Assembly (NCBI GenBank): GCA_016706865.1
Contig: JADJIS010000003.1
Coordinates: 620,001-684,000 of the forward strand
Length of the DNA: 64,000 bases
DNA from: Bacteroidota bacterium
GTDB lineage: Bacteria; Bacteroidota; Bacteroidia; Chitinophagales; BACL12
Reading direction: 5' to 3'
Part shown: positions 33,187 through 42,410 of the stretch, piece by piece
Layout: every line of letters begins with the position of its first letter
Position numbering within the stretch: position 1 is the stretch's first letter
Notes under the pieces: model-generated
What the model was told of the DNA's origin: nothing
The model's input: the letters and a program-made list of their open reading frames with translations, nothing else
The model's database searches: none
Position numbers and translations under genes: made by a program

Positions 33187-35202
33187 ATGAAAAACACTTT
33201 CAAAAAACTCCTTGCGTATTCCTCAAGTGCAAATGCATTTTTGTTAATGGCGCCCAATGCAAACGGACAAGTCGTTTATCATAATATTGATCCTGATACC
33301 TTGTTACAGGGTGCCTATATTGATGACTTAAATGATTCACTTAATGTTGATTTTAATGGTGATGGTGTTACAGATATTCAAATCAGATATAATGGGGCGA
33401 TTGAGTGGTATGTTGTGGGCGAATTGGAAACGAATGCTTATGGTATAATGACTGCTTCTATAAAACAATTTAATGCAGTAATTAAAAACACAGACTACCC
33501 CGGTCTTTATGGTGCAGATAATCTGGCTTCCGGTTTTTCGATCAATAACTATGGCGAGTGGAATGAACTTGATTCTATCAGGCTCTTTTATTTTAATCAA
33601 TATTATTCATCCATACCCTTTGAAAATTGGTTTGAAGAAAATCAATACCTCGGAGTACAATTTATGATCGGTCCTGAAATGCATTATGGATGGGTCAGAT
33701 TGAGTATTAGTAACTATGGTATTACGGGAAGAACACCATTTGTTGCCGTTCAGGATTTTGCCTACGAAATGACACCTAACACTCCGTTGATCATTGCAAA
33801 TCCCACCGCATCAATTGCAGAGCATGTATTCATGACGGACGAGTTTGACTATCAGAATTCCTCTGACTTTAAAGTGCAATTTAATAAAGCCATTGATGAA
33901 TCTACCATTAGCGCTTACCGCATTTTTTTATATAAGTATAATTATCCTTCAATTACGCCTCCTTCTGTCGCACTGTTGGAAACCTTGCCGCCGGAGCGAT
34001 ATTTTGAAGTCTTACCTACAGGTTCTCCCATGTATGAAACGATGCTTCCGGCATCGCTGACTGATATCAACGGCGACCCGATCCTGACCGGTTATCCCAA
34101 TTATTATAAAGCCATAATTTTATCTGTGGCTGATGGTGTTTTAGCTGTAGAAAATAATGCTTCATTACCTAGTATTAACGTTGTAGATGTATTGACTAAA
34201 GTGGAAGGCCCCTATAACCTGACAATTAACAAACCAACGGAAAATTGTGATATAACGGATTTCACTGTTACCTTTCATAAAGCAAACGATGAATCCTATA
34301 TCGCTGAATACAGAGTTTATATTTTAAATGATGACCACGGTATAATCTCTGAAAATGATCCATCTTATTACGTTTCTGTGATTCCTGATGGTACTGACAA
34401 TTATTCAGTTACACCAACAGCAGATAAATTAGTATTTGAAGACACGATACCAATTTTATTTCAAAATTATTATGCGGAGATCATGACCATTGGTGATAGC
34501 ATTCATGCTACCTTGGCAAATTTTAATTATACCCGATATGGTCAATCCTATTACGAAGGAGATGAGGAAGAGTTATATTGTGAGCACTATGATCACACGC
34601 CGGTTATTTCATTTATAGATACTACCAAGACCCCGGCAGACATTCAGGTGCAGTTTAACGGTCCTGCTAAAATTAGCGGACTGAGTGAATACAGAATTTT
34701 TATCGTACCGGAAGCGGAAGTTGATGAATTTACAGTTAGTAAGGCCGCAGATATTCCATGGATGAATTATTATAAAGTTATCGAGCCTGTCACGGATCTG
34801 AATGTAGAGCTGCCGGCCAACCTTCCGGATATAAACGGAGATACTGTTACTCTCGAAAAAAGATATGCAGTCATTATTGCCCTATTCGATACAAATATTC
34901 CGGCGAAGATCGCTATATCGTCTCCGTCTGAAATGTTCAATTTTATTAGCGATGAAGGAAACTTACCCTTGCCATATTCCTATATTTATAACGACGTATT
35001 ATATGTGATCAGCAAAGACGATCAGCCGTATACTTTAATTATGTACAATATGGCTGGCATAACGGTGATGACTTATGAAATAACATCAGCCATAACATTA
35101 ATTGACCTCAGCGACTTACCCAAAGGGACTTATATCATTAAAAGTAAATCCGCGGCAGGATTGCCCGTTACTAAAGTATTTATCGGGCATGCAGGGTATT
35201 GA
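33187..35202 (+). CDS. YGWxR-family secreted protein with repeated domains and T9SS sorting domain
   Basis: The 671-residue exported protein opens with a signal region (LLAYSSSANAFLLMAPNANGQ). The first about 200 residues hold DFNGDGVTDIQI, MHYGWVRLSI and VQDFAYEMTPNTP, shared with the neighbours. After it come three Ig-like repeats of about 125 residues, each with a phrase like 'FKVQFNKAIDESTISAYRIF', 'FTVTFHKANDESYIAEYRVY' and 'IQVQFNGPAKISGLSEYRIF'. The C-terminus (TLIMYNMAGITVMTY, LPKGTYIIKSKS) is a type-A sorting domain. It is divergent to the gene at 32985, and its first codons overlap a decayed gene end. Confidence 0.78.
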   Translation: MKNTFKKLLAYSSSANAFLLMAPNANGQVVYHNIDPDTLLQGAYIDDLNDSLNVDFNGDGVTDIQIRYNGAIEWYVVGELETNAYGIMTASIKQFNAVIKNTDYPGLYGADNLASGFSINNYGEWNELDSIRLFYFNQYYSSIPFENWFEENQYLGVQFMIGPEMHYGWVRLSISNYGITGRTPFVAVQDFAYEMTPNTPLIIANPTASIAEHVFMTDEFDYQNSSDFKVQFNKAIDESTISAYRIFLYKYNYPSITPPSVALLETLPPERYFEVLPTGSPMYETMLPASLTDINGDPILTGYPNYYKAIILSVADGVLAVENNASLPSINVVDVLTKVEGPYNLTINKPTENCDITDFTVTFHKANDESYIAEYRVYILNDDHGIISENDPSYYVSVIPDGTDNYSVTPTADKLVFEDTIPILFQNYYAEIMTIGDSIHATLANFNYTRYGQSYYEGDEEELYCEHYDHTPVISFIDTTKTPADIQVQFNGPAKISGLSEYRIFIVPEAEVDEFTVSKAADIPWMNYYKVIEPVTDLNVELPANLPDINGDTVTLEKRYAVIIALFDTNIPAKIAISSPSEMFNFISDEGNLPLPYSYIYNDVLYVISKDDQPYTLIMYNMAGITVMTYEITSAITLIDLSDLPKGTYIIKSKSAAGLPVTKVFIGHAGY

Positions 35203-35292
35203 ATTGTGCATTTTTAATAAGTAAAATGATGACCACTATCTTGGAGACAAAATGTTAAAGGAAATTTACTCTTTATGGTTCAACAAATTAAT

Positions 35293-36942
35293 TTAAATAA
35301 TTATTATTTTTTTACTCGACAAAACTTTACCATCACTTAAAATACTTATAATATAAATTCCTGATGGATAAGATTTTAAGTCAACTATTGTTTGATTGCC
35401 AGTAATTTCATTTAATAATATCGTTTGACCCAAATAGGAGGAAATATTATAGGTTATATCTTTTAATTTATTTATCTCATCAATATTAATCGTTACCTGA
35501 TTATCAAAATTTATGATCTCAATTTCCGGAAAATAGTTTGGTTCACTTATTGAGGTTGACGCCGTGTCTTCCGAAATTAAATAACAGGAAAGATCGCGGT
35601 TGTAGCCATCTCCGGTTGCAGAAATAACTGCATAATAGTACTTATTTAAATCGATTGATTCTCCTGTAACGGTATAAATGTTATCACTTAAATTAACAGA
35701 ATAATATGGAGCACCTGTTTTTGGAACTGAAGTGCTGTATCCGTCTAGCAATAAATTATTGAGATCAAAGCCTTCTGTCGGATCTTCTATCAACCCAATT
35801 TTATATGATCCAATATCACTTTCGTCTTCATCTTTACTGAAGATCACTGTTAGGTCTGCAGCTGTGCCAGTATCATCAACTTTTATAACAGATGAACCAA
35901 GTGAAAGTGAACATGACTGTTTAATAGCTTTGAAAATTGGGCAAGGAGTTGATAATGTAATATGCGAGGTATCTCCATCGAGTGGAATTTTCATAAAATA
36001 TGCCGTATAATAATTATCAGGATCATAATTGTCGCCATTTATAGTTTTAGTTGTTGCATCAAAATATTTATAAATGTAGGTATATGGAATTATTGTATCT
36101 CCACTGATTGTACTATAATTTGATGGATCTAAAGCCATTGCATCTGAAACTGAAAAATTAGTTGCATCAGAAAAATTATCAATTAAATAAATTCTTAATT
36201 CTGAATAATCTGTTAAATATGCGGAAGAATATTTATACACCAACTCCGAAAAATCGTCAGCATCCGTAGAATTAATAAATATAGGATCAATATTTTCTCC
36301 GGGAACATTTGTGTAACATGCGATAGGTGTATTTGCTAATGTTTCGTATCCAAGATCATAAATTACCAGCGAATAATCAATGCCATACCAGTCATCAAAA
36401 TAGAATTCGTTGTCAATATCGCCTATTGACAACCTCACCCAACCATAATGTATGGAATCCTCGATATTTAATTTAATGGGCAAATAATTGTTAAAACCAT
36501 TAAAATTACCTTGTGAATACACATTATAACCAGTCCCGGAAGTCCAGCTTCTCCATGCAGTTGCAATATTTTGGCCATCATCTTTCCAACCAATAAATTC
36601 ATCAACAATGGAACCTGCGTTAAAAGCATAAACATTATACGCATTTAAATCGTATAATTCGTAATCTTCCTCTGCTCCAATTGCGATCACTTTGTCATAA
36701 ATTTCTACACCTATCGATGCATAACCTCCCGAAGACTCATAATCAAATACAAGATCATCTATCCCGTTGTCATCAATATCAATTCGAAGGGTGTCATGAG
36801 ATATAAAAGGAGAATTCCATTTAACAATTCTGAGATCCTGGTCAAAATCCAATATTGTAACTTGAGCATTCAATTTGTTGAGACCAACGAATGAAGTAGC
36901 CAAAATTGCATATGCTTCAAGTGAATATTTGCTGCGTTTCAT
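35293..36942 (-). CDS. YGWxR-family secreted protein with repeated domains and T9SS sorting domain
   Basis: This 549-residue exported paralogue of the preceding gene, in convergent orientation, has a signal region (LEAYAILATSFVGLNKLNAQ). DIDDNGIDDLVF, IHYGWVRLSIGD and YDLGYETLANTP mark the shared N-terminal domain. Two repeat domains follow with 'FSELVYKYSSAYLTDYSELRIY' and 'LTVIFSKDEDESDIGSYKIG', related to the repeats of the 33187 gene. The C-terminus (YNISSYLGQTILLNE, YPSGIYIISILS) is a type-A sorting domain. The exact role is unknown; a family of surface-displayed binding proteins is inferred. Confidence 0.78.
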   Translation of the reverse strand: MKRSKYSLEAYAILATSFVGLNKLNAQVTILDFDQDLRIVKWNSPFISHDTLRIDIDDNGIDDLVFDYESSGGYASIGVEIYDKVIAIGAEEDYELYDLNAYNVYAFNAGSIVDEFIGWKDDGQNIATAWRSWTSGTGYNVYSQGNFNGFNNYLPIKLNIEDSIHYGWVRLSIGDIDNEFYFDDWYGIDYSLVIYDLGYETLANTPIACYTNVPGENIDPIFINSTDADDFSELVYKYSSAYLTDYSELRIYLIDNFSDATNFSVSDAMALDPSNYSTISGDTIIPYTYIYKYFDATTKTINGDNYDPDNYYTAYFMKIPLDGDTSHITLSTPCPIFKAIKQSCSLSLGSSVIKVDDTGTAADLTVIFSKDEDESDIGSYKIGLIEDPTEGFDLNNLLLDGYSTSVPKTGAPYYSVNLSDNIYTVTGESIDLNKYYYAVISATGDGYNRDLSCYLISEDTASTSISEPNYFPEIEIINFDNQVTINIDEINKLKDITYNISSYLGQTILLNEITGNQTIVDLKSYPSGIYIISILSDGKVLSSKKIIII

Positions 36943-37197
36943 TATGTAGTGGAGGTTAGCTCTTATAAAATTAGTCCAAAAATCGGAATTTGAAGTAGTA
37001 ATTGTTTGAAATGCATCATTTTTTGTGTGAATTGTAGTATATATTTAGTAAGGTAGGATTTTTAAATTCTTTGTTGAGTTCTGATTTACCTATACCATTC
37101 TCCATTAGCAAAACTTTTAAACTTCCCTCTTTATGCAATCCCTTCACTTTTGCATCCGATAAGAAAATCATTCACTTAACCAACTAAAACCAATTGT

Positions 37198-38034
37198 ATG
37201 AGACCCATTTTCTTAATTTTCGGAATTGTTTTTTTATTGCTTAATGCTTGTTCATCTAATTCGATGGAGGAAAGTAAAAGTTCGCAAGAGCAAACCAAGG
37301 TTTTACTAAAAACGAATGCACCGGTCACTATTACCGATTTGGAACCAACGGTAATTCCGGAGGATAGAAAGATCATTAAATCCGGAGAAGTAGTTTTCGA
37401 AACAAATAACGTTTCTGAGACAGAAAAATTCTTAAAATCTGCCGTTAAACAATTTGATGCATTCATTGCGATGGAATCGATAAGAAGTATTGACAGTGTT
37501 GATCAAAATGTAATAGAGATAAGAGTTCCTGCAGTTTATTTTGATGCTTTGTTGAGTGCTGTTTCCATTCAGGCTGGTAGTTTGATAAAAAAGGAAATTT
37601 CTTCAGAAGATGTCACCGAAGAATATGTTGATACGGAATCGCGTATTCGCTCTGAAAAGCAATTGGAAGCGCGTTATTTCGAGTTATTAAAAAATTGCAA
37701 GACCATAGATGAGATGCTTAAAATGGAAGCCGTATTATTAAAGGTGCGCACAGCAATTGAAGTTTCTCAGGGAAGATTGAATTATATAGATGCAAGATCA
37801 AATTACAGCACCTTGCGCATCATTTATTATGAGCCGCAAAAGAATATTGCATTAGTTTCCTCTCCAACTTATTTCGATCATATTAAATCAGCATTTAATT
37901 CGGGTTGGATATTTGTGCAGAAATTATCCATTGGATTAATTACTATTTGGCCATTGCTCATTTTTACAGGAGCGGGGTTGTTTATTGTTTGGAGGATAAG
38001 GAGGACGAAGATGCGGAAGGGGATTGTAAGTTGA
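37198..38034 (+). CDS. DUF4349-domain lipoprotein
   Basis: This 278-residue lipoprotein has the lipobox LLLNACSS (Cys18). The DUF4349 domain contains EIRVPAVYFDALLSAVS and the region EDVTEEYVDTESRIRS, then a helical hairpin (QLEARYFELLKNCKTIDEMLKMEAVLLKVRTAIE, shortened here to its pattern: a coiled coil) and DARSNYSTLRIIYYEP. A C-terminal transmembrane helix (LITIWPLLIFTGAGLFIVW) with a positive tail ends the protein. The molecular function of the family is unknown. It stands alone between a T9SS gene and a methyltransferase. Confidence 0.85.
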   Translation: MRPIFLIFGIVFLLLNACSSNSMEESKSSQEQTKVLLKTNAPVTITDLEPTVIPEDRKIIKSGEVVFETNNVSETEKFLKSAVKQFDAFIAMESIRSIDSVDQNVIEIRVPAVYFDALLSAVSIQAGSLIKKEISSEDVTEEYVDTESRIRSEKQLEARYFELLKNCKTIDEMLKMEAVLLKVRTAIEVSQGRLNYIDARSNYSTLRIIYYEPQKNIALVSSPTYFDHIKSAFNSGWIFVQKLSIGLITIWPLLIFTGAGLFIVWRIRRTKMRKGIVS

Positions 38035-38105
38035 AACCTGTAGTTAAAAGGAGTTATTATGTTAAATCGTGATTTGACTTTTAGAGCTGGGAAAAGCAGC
38101 ATCGG

Positions 38106-38225
38106 CAGTAAACAATCCTATATCCCATTTCCCATGTCCTATATCAGTCCTTTATCCTGTGTCCTTCATCCTATGTCCCAATTCCCATGTCCTATATCAG
38201 TCCTATGTCCATCATCCTAAATCCC
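38106..38225. repeat. Heptanucleotide tandem array, unit TCCTATG
   Basis: About sixteen units of TCCTATG, TCCTATA, TCCCATG and similar variants, with two TCAG slips, run up to 19 bp before the next start codon. It is the longest copy of this family in the window. Confidence 0.88.
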
Positions 38226-38231
38226 TTTCCC

Positions 38232-38239
38232 TATCTTTG
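38232..38239 (+). promoter_or_regulatory. TATCTTTG -7 box in front of the TPMT-like gene
   Basis: TATCTTTG matches TAnnTTTG and ends 4 bp before the ATG at 38244, again predicting a leaderless or very short leader transcript. Confidence 0.45.
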
Positions 38240-38243
38240 CACA

Positions 38244-38840
38244 ATGACCGATTTTTTATCCAAAGAATACTGGGAAGAACGTTACGCAACCGGCGAAACT
38301 GCCTGGGATATGGGTATTGTTTCTCCTCCCTTAAAAGCCTATTTTGATCAACTGACCAATAAGGATCTGAGCATATTAATTCCCGGAGCAGGTAATTCGC
38401 ATGAAGCGGAATATCTAGCAAATGCAGGGTTTACAAATATTACCGTGATCGATATCGCCGCCGCACCTGTAGAGCGATTAAAAAATGTATTGGGAGATTT
38501 TATTGATGATACATGCCACGTAATTCAAACCGATTTTTTTGAACATCAAGGTGAATATGATCTTGTAGTAGAACAAACATTTTTTTGCGCTCTTCCGCGA
38601 TCCATGCGCGAAGATTATGTAAAAAAAATGTCGGAATTATTATCTCCCCAGGGAAAAATAACCGGAGTAATGTTCAAAACAGAATTCGAAAATCCGGGTC
38701 CCCCCTTTGGCGGAACACCGGATGAATATCGCAAATTATTTGAACCACTTTTTGAAATAAAAATATTGGAAAATTGTTATAACTCACATCCAAAAAGAGA
38801 AAAGAATGAAGTATTTGTTCAATTTGTGAAACGCGGTTAA
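38244..38840 (+). CDS. TPMT-family (thiopurine/thiocyanate-type) methyltransferase
   Basis: The 198-residue SAM-dependent methyltransferase starts at ATG 38244 (MTDFLSKEYWEERY), the usual family N-terminus; upstream in-frame ATGs would translate repeat DNA. YWEERYATGETAWDMG is the TPMT signature, LIPGAGNSHEAEYLA the SAM-binding loop, VIDIA the acidic strand end, and DLVVEQTFFCALP the motif-IV region. Family members methylate thiols, thiocyanate or halides; the substrate here is unknown. A -7 box lies immediately upstream. Confidence 0.85.
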   Translation: MTDFLSKEYWEERYATGETAWDMGIVSPPLKAYFDQLTNKDLSILIPGAGNSHEAEYLANAGFTNITVIDIAAAPVERLKNVLGDFIDDTCHVIQTDFFEHQGEYDLVVEQTFFCALPRSMREDYVKKMSELLSPQGKITGVMFKTEFENPGPPFGGTPDEYRKLFEPLFEIKILENCYNSHPKREKNEVFVQFVKRG

Positions 38841-38850
38841 AACAAAAGTT

Positions 38851-39694
38851 TTATTTCATATTAAATTTCGATTTAATAAAGATCAGACTTTTTGCATAGG
38901 CATCTGCTGCTAATTCAGCATTGTGTTTTGGATTGCTCGGATTTGCAAATGCGTGATCCGCATCGTATTCTTCCACTTTTAAAGGTTTATTCAGTGCAAG
39001 CATATCTGCTTTAAATTGATCAACTACTGTTGCTGTTATCCATTTATCTTTATTAGGCCAGATCATTAAAACATCGGCATTTAATTTGGAAAGTTTTGCT
39101 GTATCTGTTTCCGGGAAATCCGTAATACATAACGCTTCCTACAGCCTTTTCACCCGCTGCAATGCCCGCCTGTAAAGAAAATGCACCACCCATACACCAA
39201 CCTATAGTTACGATCTCCGCTTTTTTTCCGACGTGATCCAATACACCCTCCAGTATTATTTTTGCTCTTTGCTGATCAAGGTTTTTCATATAGTTCTGCG
39301 CGCTGTCTTTTGTAATTGCCACTTTACCGTCGTACATATCAATTGCAAGAACATTTACATTTCCCCCAAGATCTTTATATAATTTTTCTGATTCCAATCT
39401 TATATAATCATTTAATCCCCACCACTCATGAAATACCAATAAATATTTATCGGTTTTTTCTGTTGCTTTAAGAGCAAATGCATTTGCATCTTTTCCATCA
39501 CTGCATTTAAATGTGATCATTTCCCCATTTTCGCTGATAAAATTAAAAGGCAAAGGTTCATCATGCATATTTACAAAAGCAAGATCATCCGTAAATGCCG
39601 CAAATCTTTCAGGTGCCGAACAGCAACTTGCATTTTGAGCAAATGCATAGTTGATTCCTATAATGCTGATTATTAATACGATTATTTTTTTCAT
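38851..39694 (-). pseudogene. Dienelactone hydrolase-family protein, split by a single-base frameshift
   Basis: The 5' part (39694-39053) encodes a signal peptide and a DLH domain with GWCMGGAFSLQAG (nucleophile C167) and breaks off after VMYYGFP. Deleting one base in the GGG run at plus-strand 39113-39115 restores the frame and joins it to the second part (39066-38851), which supplies the triad Asp (WPNKDKW) and His (DADHAFANP). The intact protein would be about 280 residues, exported, hydrolysing a lactone or ester. The break may be a real frameshift or a sequencing error; both halves are otherwise well preserved. Confidence 0.8.
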
Positions 39695-40337
39695 AATTGT
39701 TGATATTTATTGGTTAAAATTAATGAAAAATGAGGGAAATGAACAAAGAGTGCGTAAAAAGGGGGGAACGCTGATGACGCGGATTTGGCGGATTTAAAGG
39801 ATAAAAAAAATAAATAATTCGGAATTGGGGAGCGAGTGAGGCTCTCGCTCTTCGCGAGGGTCTCACTAGTGGTAAACAACCCGCGGCTCTTGCTCATGGC
39901 GAGGGTCTCACTAACGGTAAACTGCCCACTGCTCTTACTCTTCGCGAGGGTCTCACTAACGGTAACAACCCCTGCTCTGCTCTTAAGAGGAATCTGACTT
40001 ACAGTGTTGACCTAAAAATTAACGTTTTCAGATTTATTATTAACATGTGGTTTGTATTGCGGATGGCGAGGCCACGAAGACTCTAAGGGCGCGAAGGTAC
40101 GCGAAGTAGTTAGTCTTGGGAAGATTGATTTATTACAACATGATAATTGTGATTTGCAAAAAAATTATGGTAGTAAAAAAGATGGGATTAACTAGGAGTC
40201 AAGTTTCATTAGTCAATAGACATTAGTCAGGAACTTAAACATTCGGTTATCGAAGAGCATTCTCAGTACTCACTACTCACTCAATGTCTAAATCCTCAGG
40301 CAAATACAAAGCCGGATTCACGAATCACACCTCACGA
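39695..40337. repeat. Gap with GCGGATTTGGCGG element, AGTGAG hairpin, 45-bp tandem units and heptamers
   Basis: A GCGGATTTGGCGGATTTAAA-type dispersed sequence (about 39768-39801) is followed by a 14-bp-stem hairpin (39835-39867) and three 45-bp-period units around GCGAGGGTCTCACT (39854, 39899, 39944). From about 40192 there are AGTCAAG/AGTCAGG-type, then ACTCACT-type and ATTCACG/CCTCACG heptamers that reach the stop codon of the next gene. Positions about 40000-40190 show nothing recognisable. Confidence 0.7.
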
Positions 40338-41504
40338 TCAACCTACCTGCAAAATCAACCCCTTCAAATAATTCGTCTCCTCCACACCCCAAACTATCGG
40401 ATGATCCTTCGACTGGGTTAAAAACTGCACTTCGCGAATTGTTTTTTTTGCATCTTTTGCGGCGGAAGAAACAACATCGTAAAATAAATTCACATCCATA
40501 AAATGAGAACAACTAAAGGTGACCAAAAAACCTCCGGGTTTTAGCATTTTCATTCCGCGGAGATTAATTTCTTTGTATCCTTTTATTGCATTTTCAATCC
40601 CTTTTCTGTTTTTAGTAAATGCAGGAGGATCTAATATCACAACATCAAATAAACGATTTTCTTTTGCCCAGAGTGGTAAAATATCAAACGCATTTTCACA
40701 AATACATTCAATATTATCGTAATTATTTAAAATAGCGTTTCTTTTTGTTTGTTCAATGGCATCTGCTGAAATATCCAATGCTGTGACGTGTTTGGCACCA
40801 AAATGTGATGCAAATAAAGCGAAGGAACCTGTATACGTAAAACAGTCTAAAATAGTTGCGTTTTTAACTATATTTTTTATTGCTAAACGGTTCTCTTTTT
40901 GGTCGAGAAAGAACCCTGTTTTCTGCCCGTTTGCCAGATCCACGTGCATTTTGACACCATTTTCTTCGATCACAATGTTTGTGTCAAATTCTGCGGATAA
41001 AAAACCTTTAATTTCTTCCAAACCTTCCAGTTTTCGAACCGGAACATCATTTCTTTCATAAATCCCCTTTGCATTAAAATCAGAAAGTAAAATTTCCACA
41101 ATAACCGATTTCCATTTATCCATTCCTGCACTGAGGGTTTGAATAACATAATTATCATTGAATTTATCTATAACTAATGCGGGTAAAAAATCTCCTTCTC
41201 CAAAACATAAACGATAATTTTCTGTGTAATTTAATTTCTCCCGATACGTTTTGCATTCCAATAATTTTTTTCTGAAAAAATCTATATCTATATTTTCTGA
41301 TTTATTTCTTGAAAGAATTCTTACAGTGATCTGCGAAAGTTCATTGATATATCCCTTGCCAATAAATTCGTTGCGAAAATTATAGACTTCCACGATATCA
41401 CCGGTTTTAGGTTCGCCCACTATGGTATCAATTTCGTTGCCATACACCCATGGGTGGCCATCTTCCACCCGTCTTCCTTTACCTCTTTGTAATATTACCT
41501 GCAC
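40338..41504 (-). CDS. rlmI: 23S rRNA m5C methyltransferase, RlmI family
   Basis: The 388-residue protein joins an N-terminal PUA domain (RVEDGHPWVYGNEI) to a Rossmann methyltransferase domain. ANGQKTGFFLDQKENR, ILDCFTYTGSFALFAS, ALDISADAIE, VILDPPAFTKNRKG and LVTFSCSHFM correspond to the RlmI/RsmB-like signatures; RlmI methylates C1962 of 23S rRNA in E. coli. Length fits the family. It is divergent to the UbiA-like gene. Its last codons lie inside a heptamer array. Confidence 0.88.
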   Translation of the reverse strand: MQVILQRGKGRRVEDGHPWVYGNEIDTIVGEPKTGDIVEVYNFRNEFIGKGYINELSQITVRILSRNKSENIDIDFFRKKLLECKTYREKLNYTENYRLCFGEGDFLPALVIDKFNDNYVIQTLSAGMDKWKSVIVEILLSDFNAKGIYERNDVPVRKLEGLEEIKGFLSAEFDTNIVIEENGVKMHVDLANGQKTGFFLDQKENRLAIKNIVKNATILDCFTYTGSFALFASHFGAKHVTALDISADAIEQTKRNAILNNYDNIECICENAFDILPLWAKENRLFDVVILDPPAFTKNRKGIENAIKGYKEINLRGMKMLKPGGFLVTFSCSHFMDVNLFYDVVSSAAKDAKKTIREVQFLTQSKDHPIVWGVEETNYLKGLILQVG

Positions 41505-41540
41505 AATTATTTAATTTTGGGTGAAAATTACGTATAATAA

Positions 41541-42410
41541 TTGAGGGCAATTCTTCGCAATATCGCAAACTGGGTCTTTTATGGCAATATCATGATCGCC
41601 GTATGTGCCATGTGTTTTACATTGCAAGCATATTATTTACTGCGTATTGAACCCATATTTGATATCCTTATTTTAATGAGTGGAGTGTCCACTTTGTTTA
41701 CTTATTTATTGATTAGGATAGCTGCGGTTTCTCGTATTAAAAATTATCAGCCCGAACCGAGATGGGATTTTTTTCTTCGTCAGATGTTTTGGATGCGTTT
41801 GCTTACTATACTTTCTGCAACCGCAACTATAATTCTCTATTTTCTATTGCCCCGTTCCGTGCAGATAATTTTATTGATCCCTGGGTTAATTTCTTTATTA
41901 TACGGCATTACCATTAAATTTAATGGCAAACAAATTAAATTGCGCGATCTTGGATTTGTAAAAATATTTCTTATCGCAATGGTATGGGCATTTGCAGGGT
42001 CTTATTTGCCGGCTATTAATGCAGGAGAAAATGTTTATTCTTTATCTGTTTTGATGTTATTTCTAGCTAATTTCTTTTATATTTTTGCCATTACACTTCC
42101 CTTCGATATAAAGGATATGACCATTGATGCAATGAATAATGTTAGAACACTTCCCACAAAATTAGGCGTGCGATCAACAATTTATCTTTGTTATATTTTG
42201 TTACTTATCAGCGGTATCTTTCATTGGTATTTACAGGAGGTGATCTTAAAAACAACAAATGGAAATACAATGGCAATAGCGCTTTCACTTATTGCTACAG
42301 GTGTTGCAATTAAGTTTACTCAACGGAAAAATAATGATACTGCTTATTTCGGATTATTGGATGGAATGATAATATTGCAATTTTTATTAGTCTTGCTTTT
42401 TAGTTTTTAA
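41541..42410 (+). CDS. UbiA-like membrane protein
   Basis: This 289-residue protein has about eight hydrophobic helices. ITLPFDIKDMTIDAMNNVRTLPTKLG matches the second Asp-rich motif of UbiA prenyltransferases, including the following TLPxxLG. The first motif (NDxxDxxxD) is not found in the N-terminal half, so a prenyl-transfer activity is uncertain. No good ATG occurs near the N-terminus; TTG 41541 is the likely start, with ATG 41592 or so a poorer choice. It ends 4 bp inside the convergent gene. Confidence 0.6.
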   Translation: MRAILRNIANWVFYGNIMIAVCAMCFTLQAYYLLRIEPIFDILILMSGVSTLFTYLLIRIAAVSRIKNYQPEPRWDFFLRQMFWMRLLTILSATATIILYFLLPRSVQIILLIPGLISLLYGITIKFNGKQIKLRDLGFVKIFLIAMVWAFAGSYLPAINAGENVYSLSVLMLFLANFFYIFAITLPFDIKDMTIDAMNNVRTLPTKLGVRSTIYLCYILLLISGIFHWYLQEVILKTTNGNTMAIALSLIATGVAIKFTQRKNNDTAYFGLLDGMIILQFLLVLLFSF

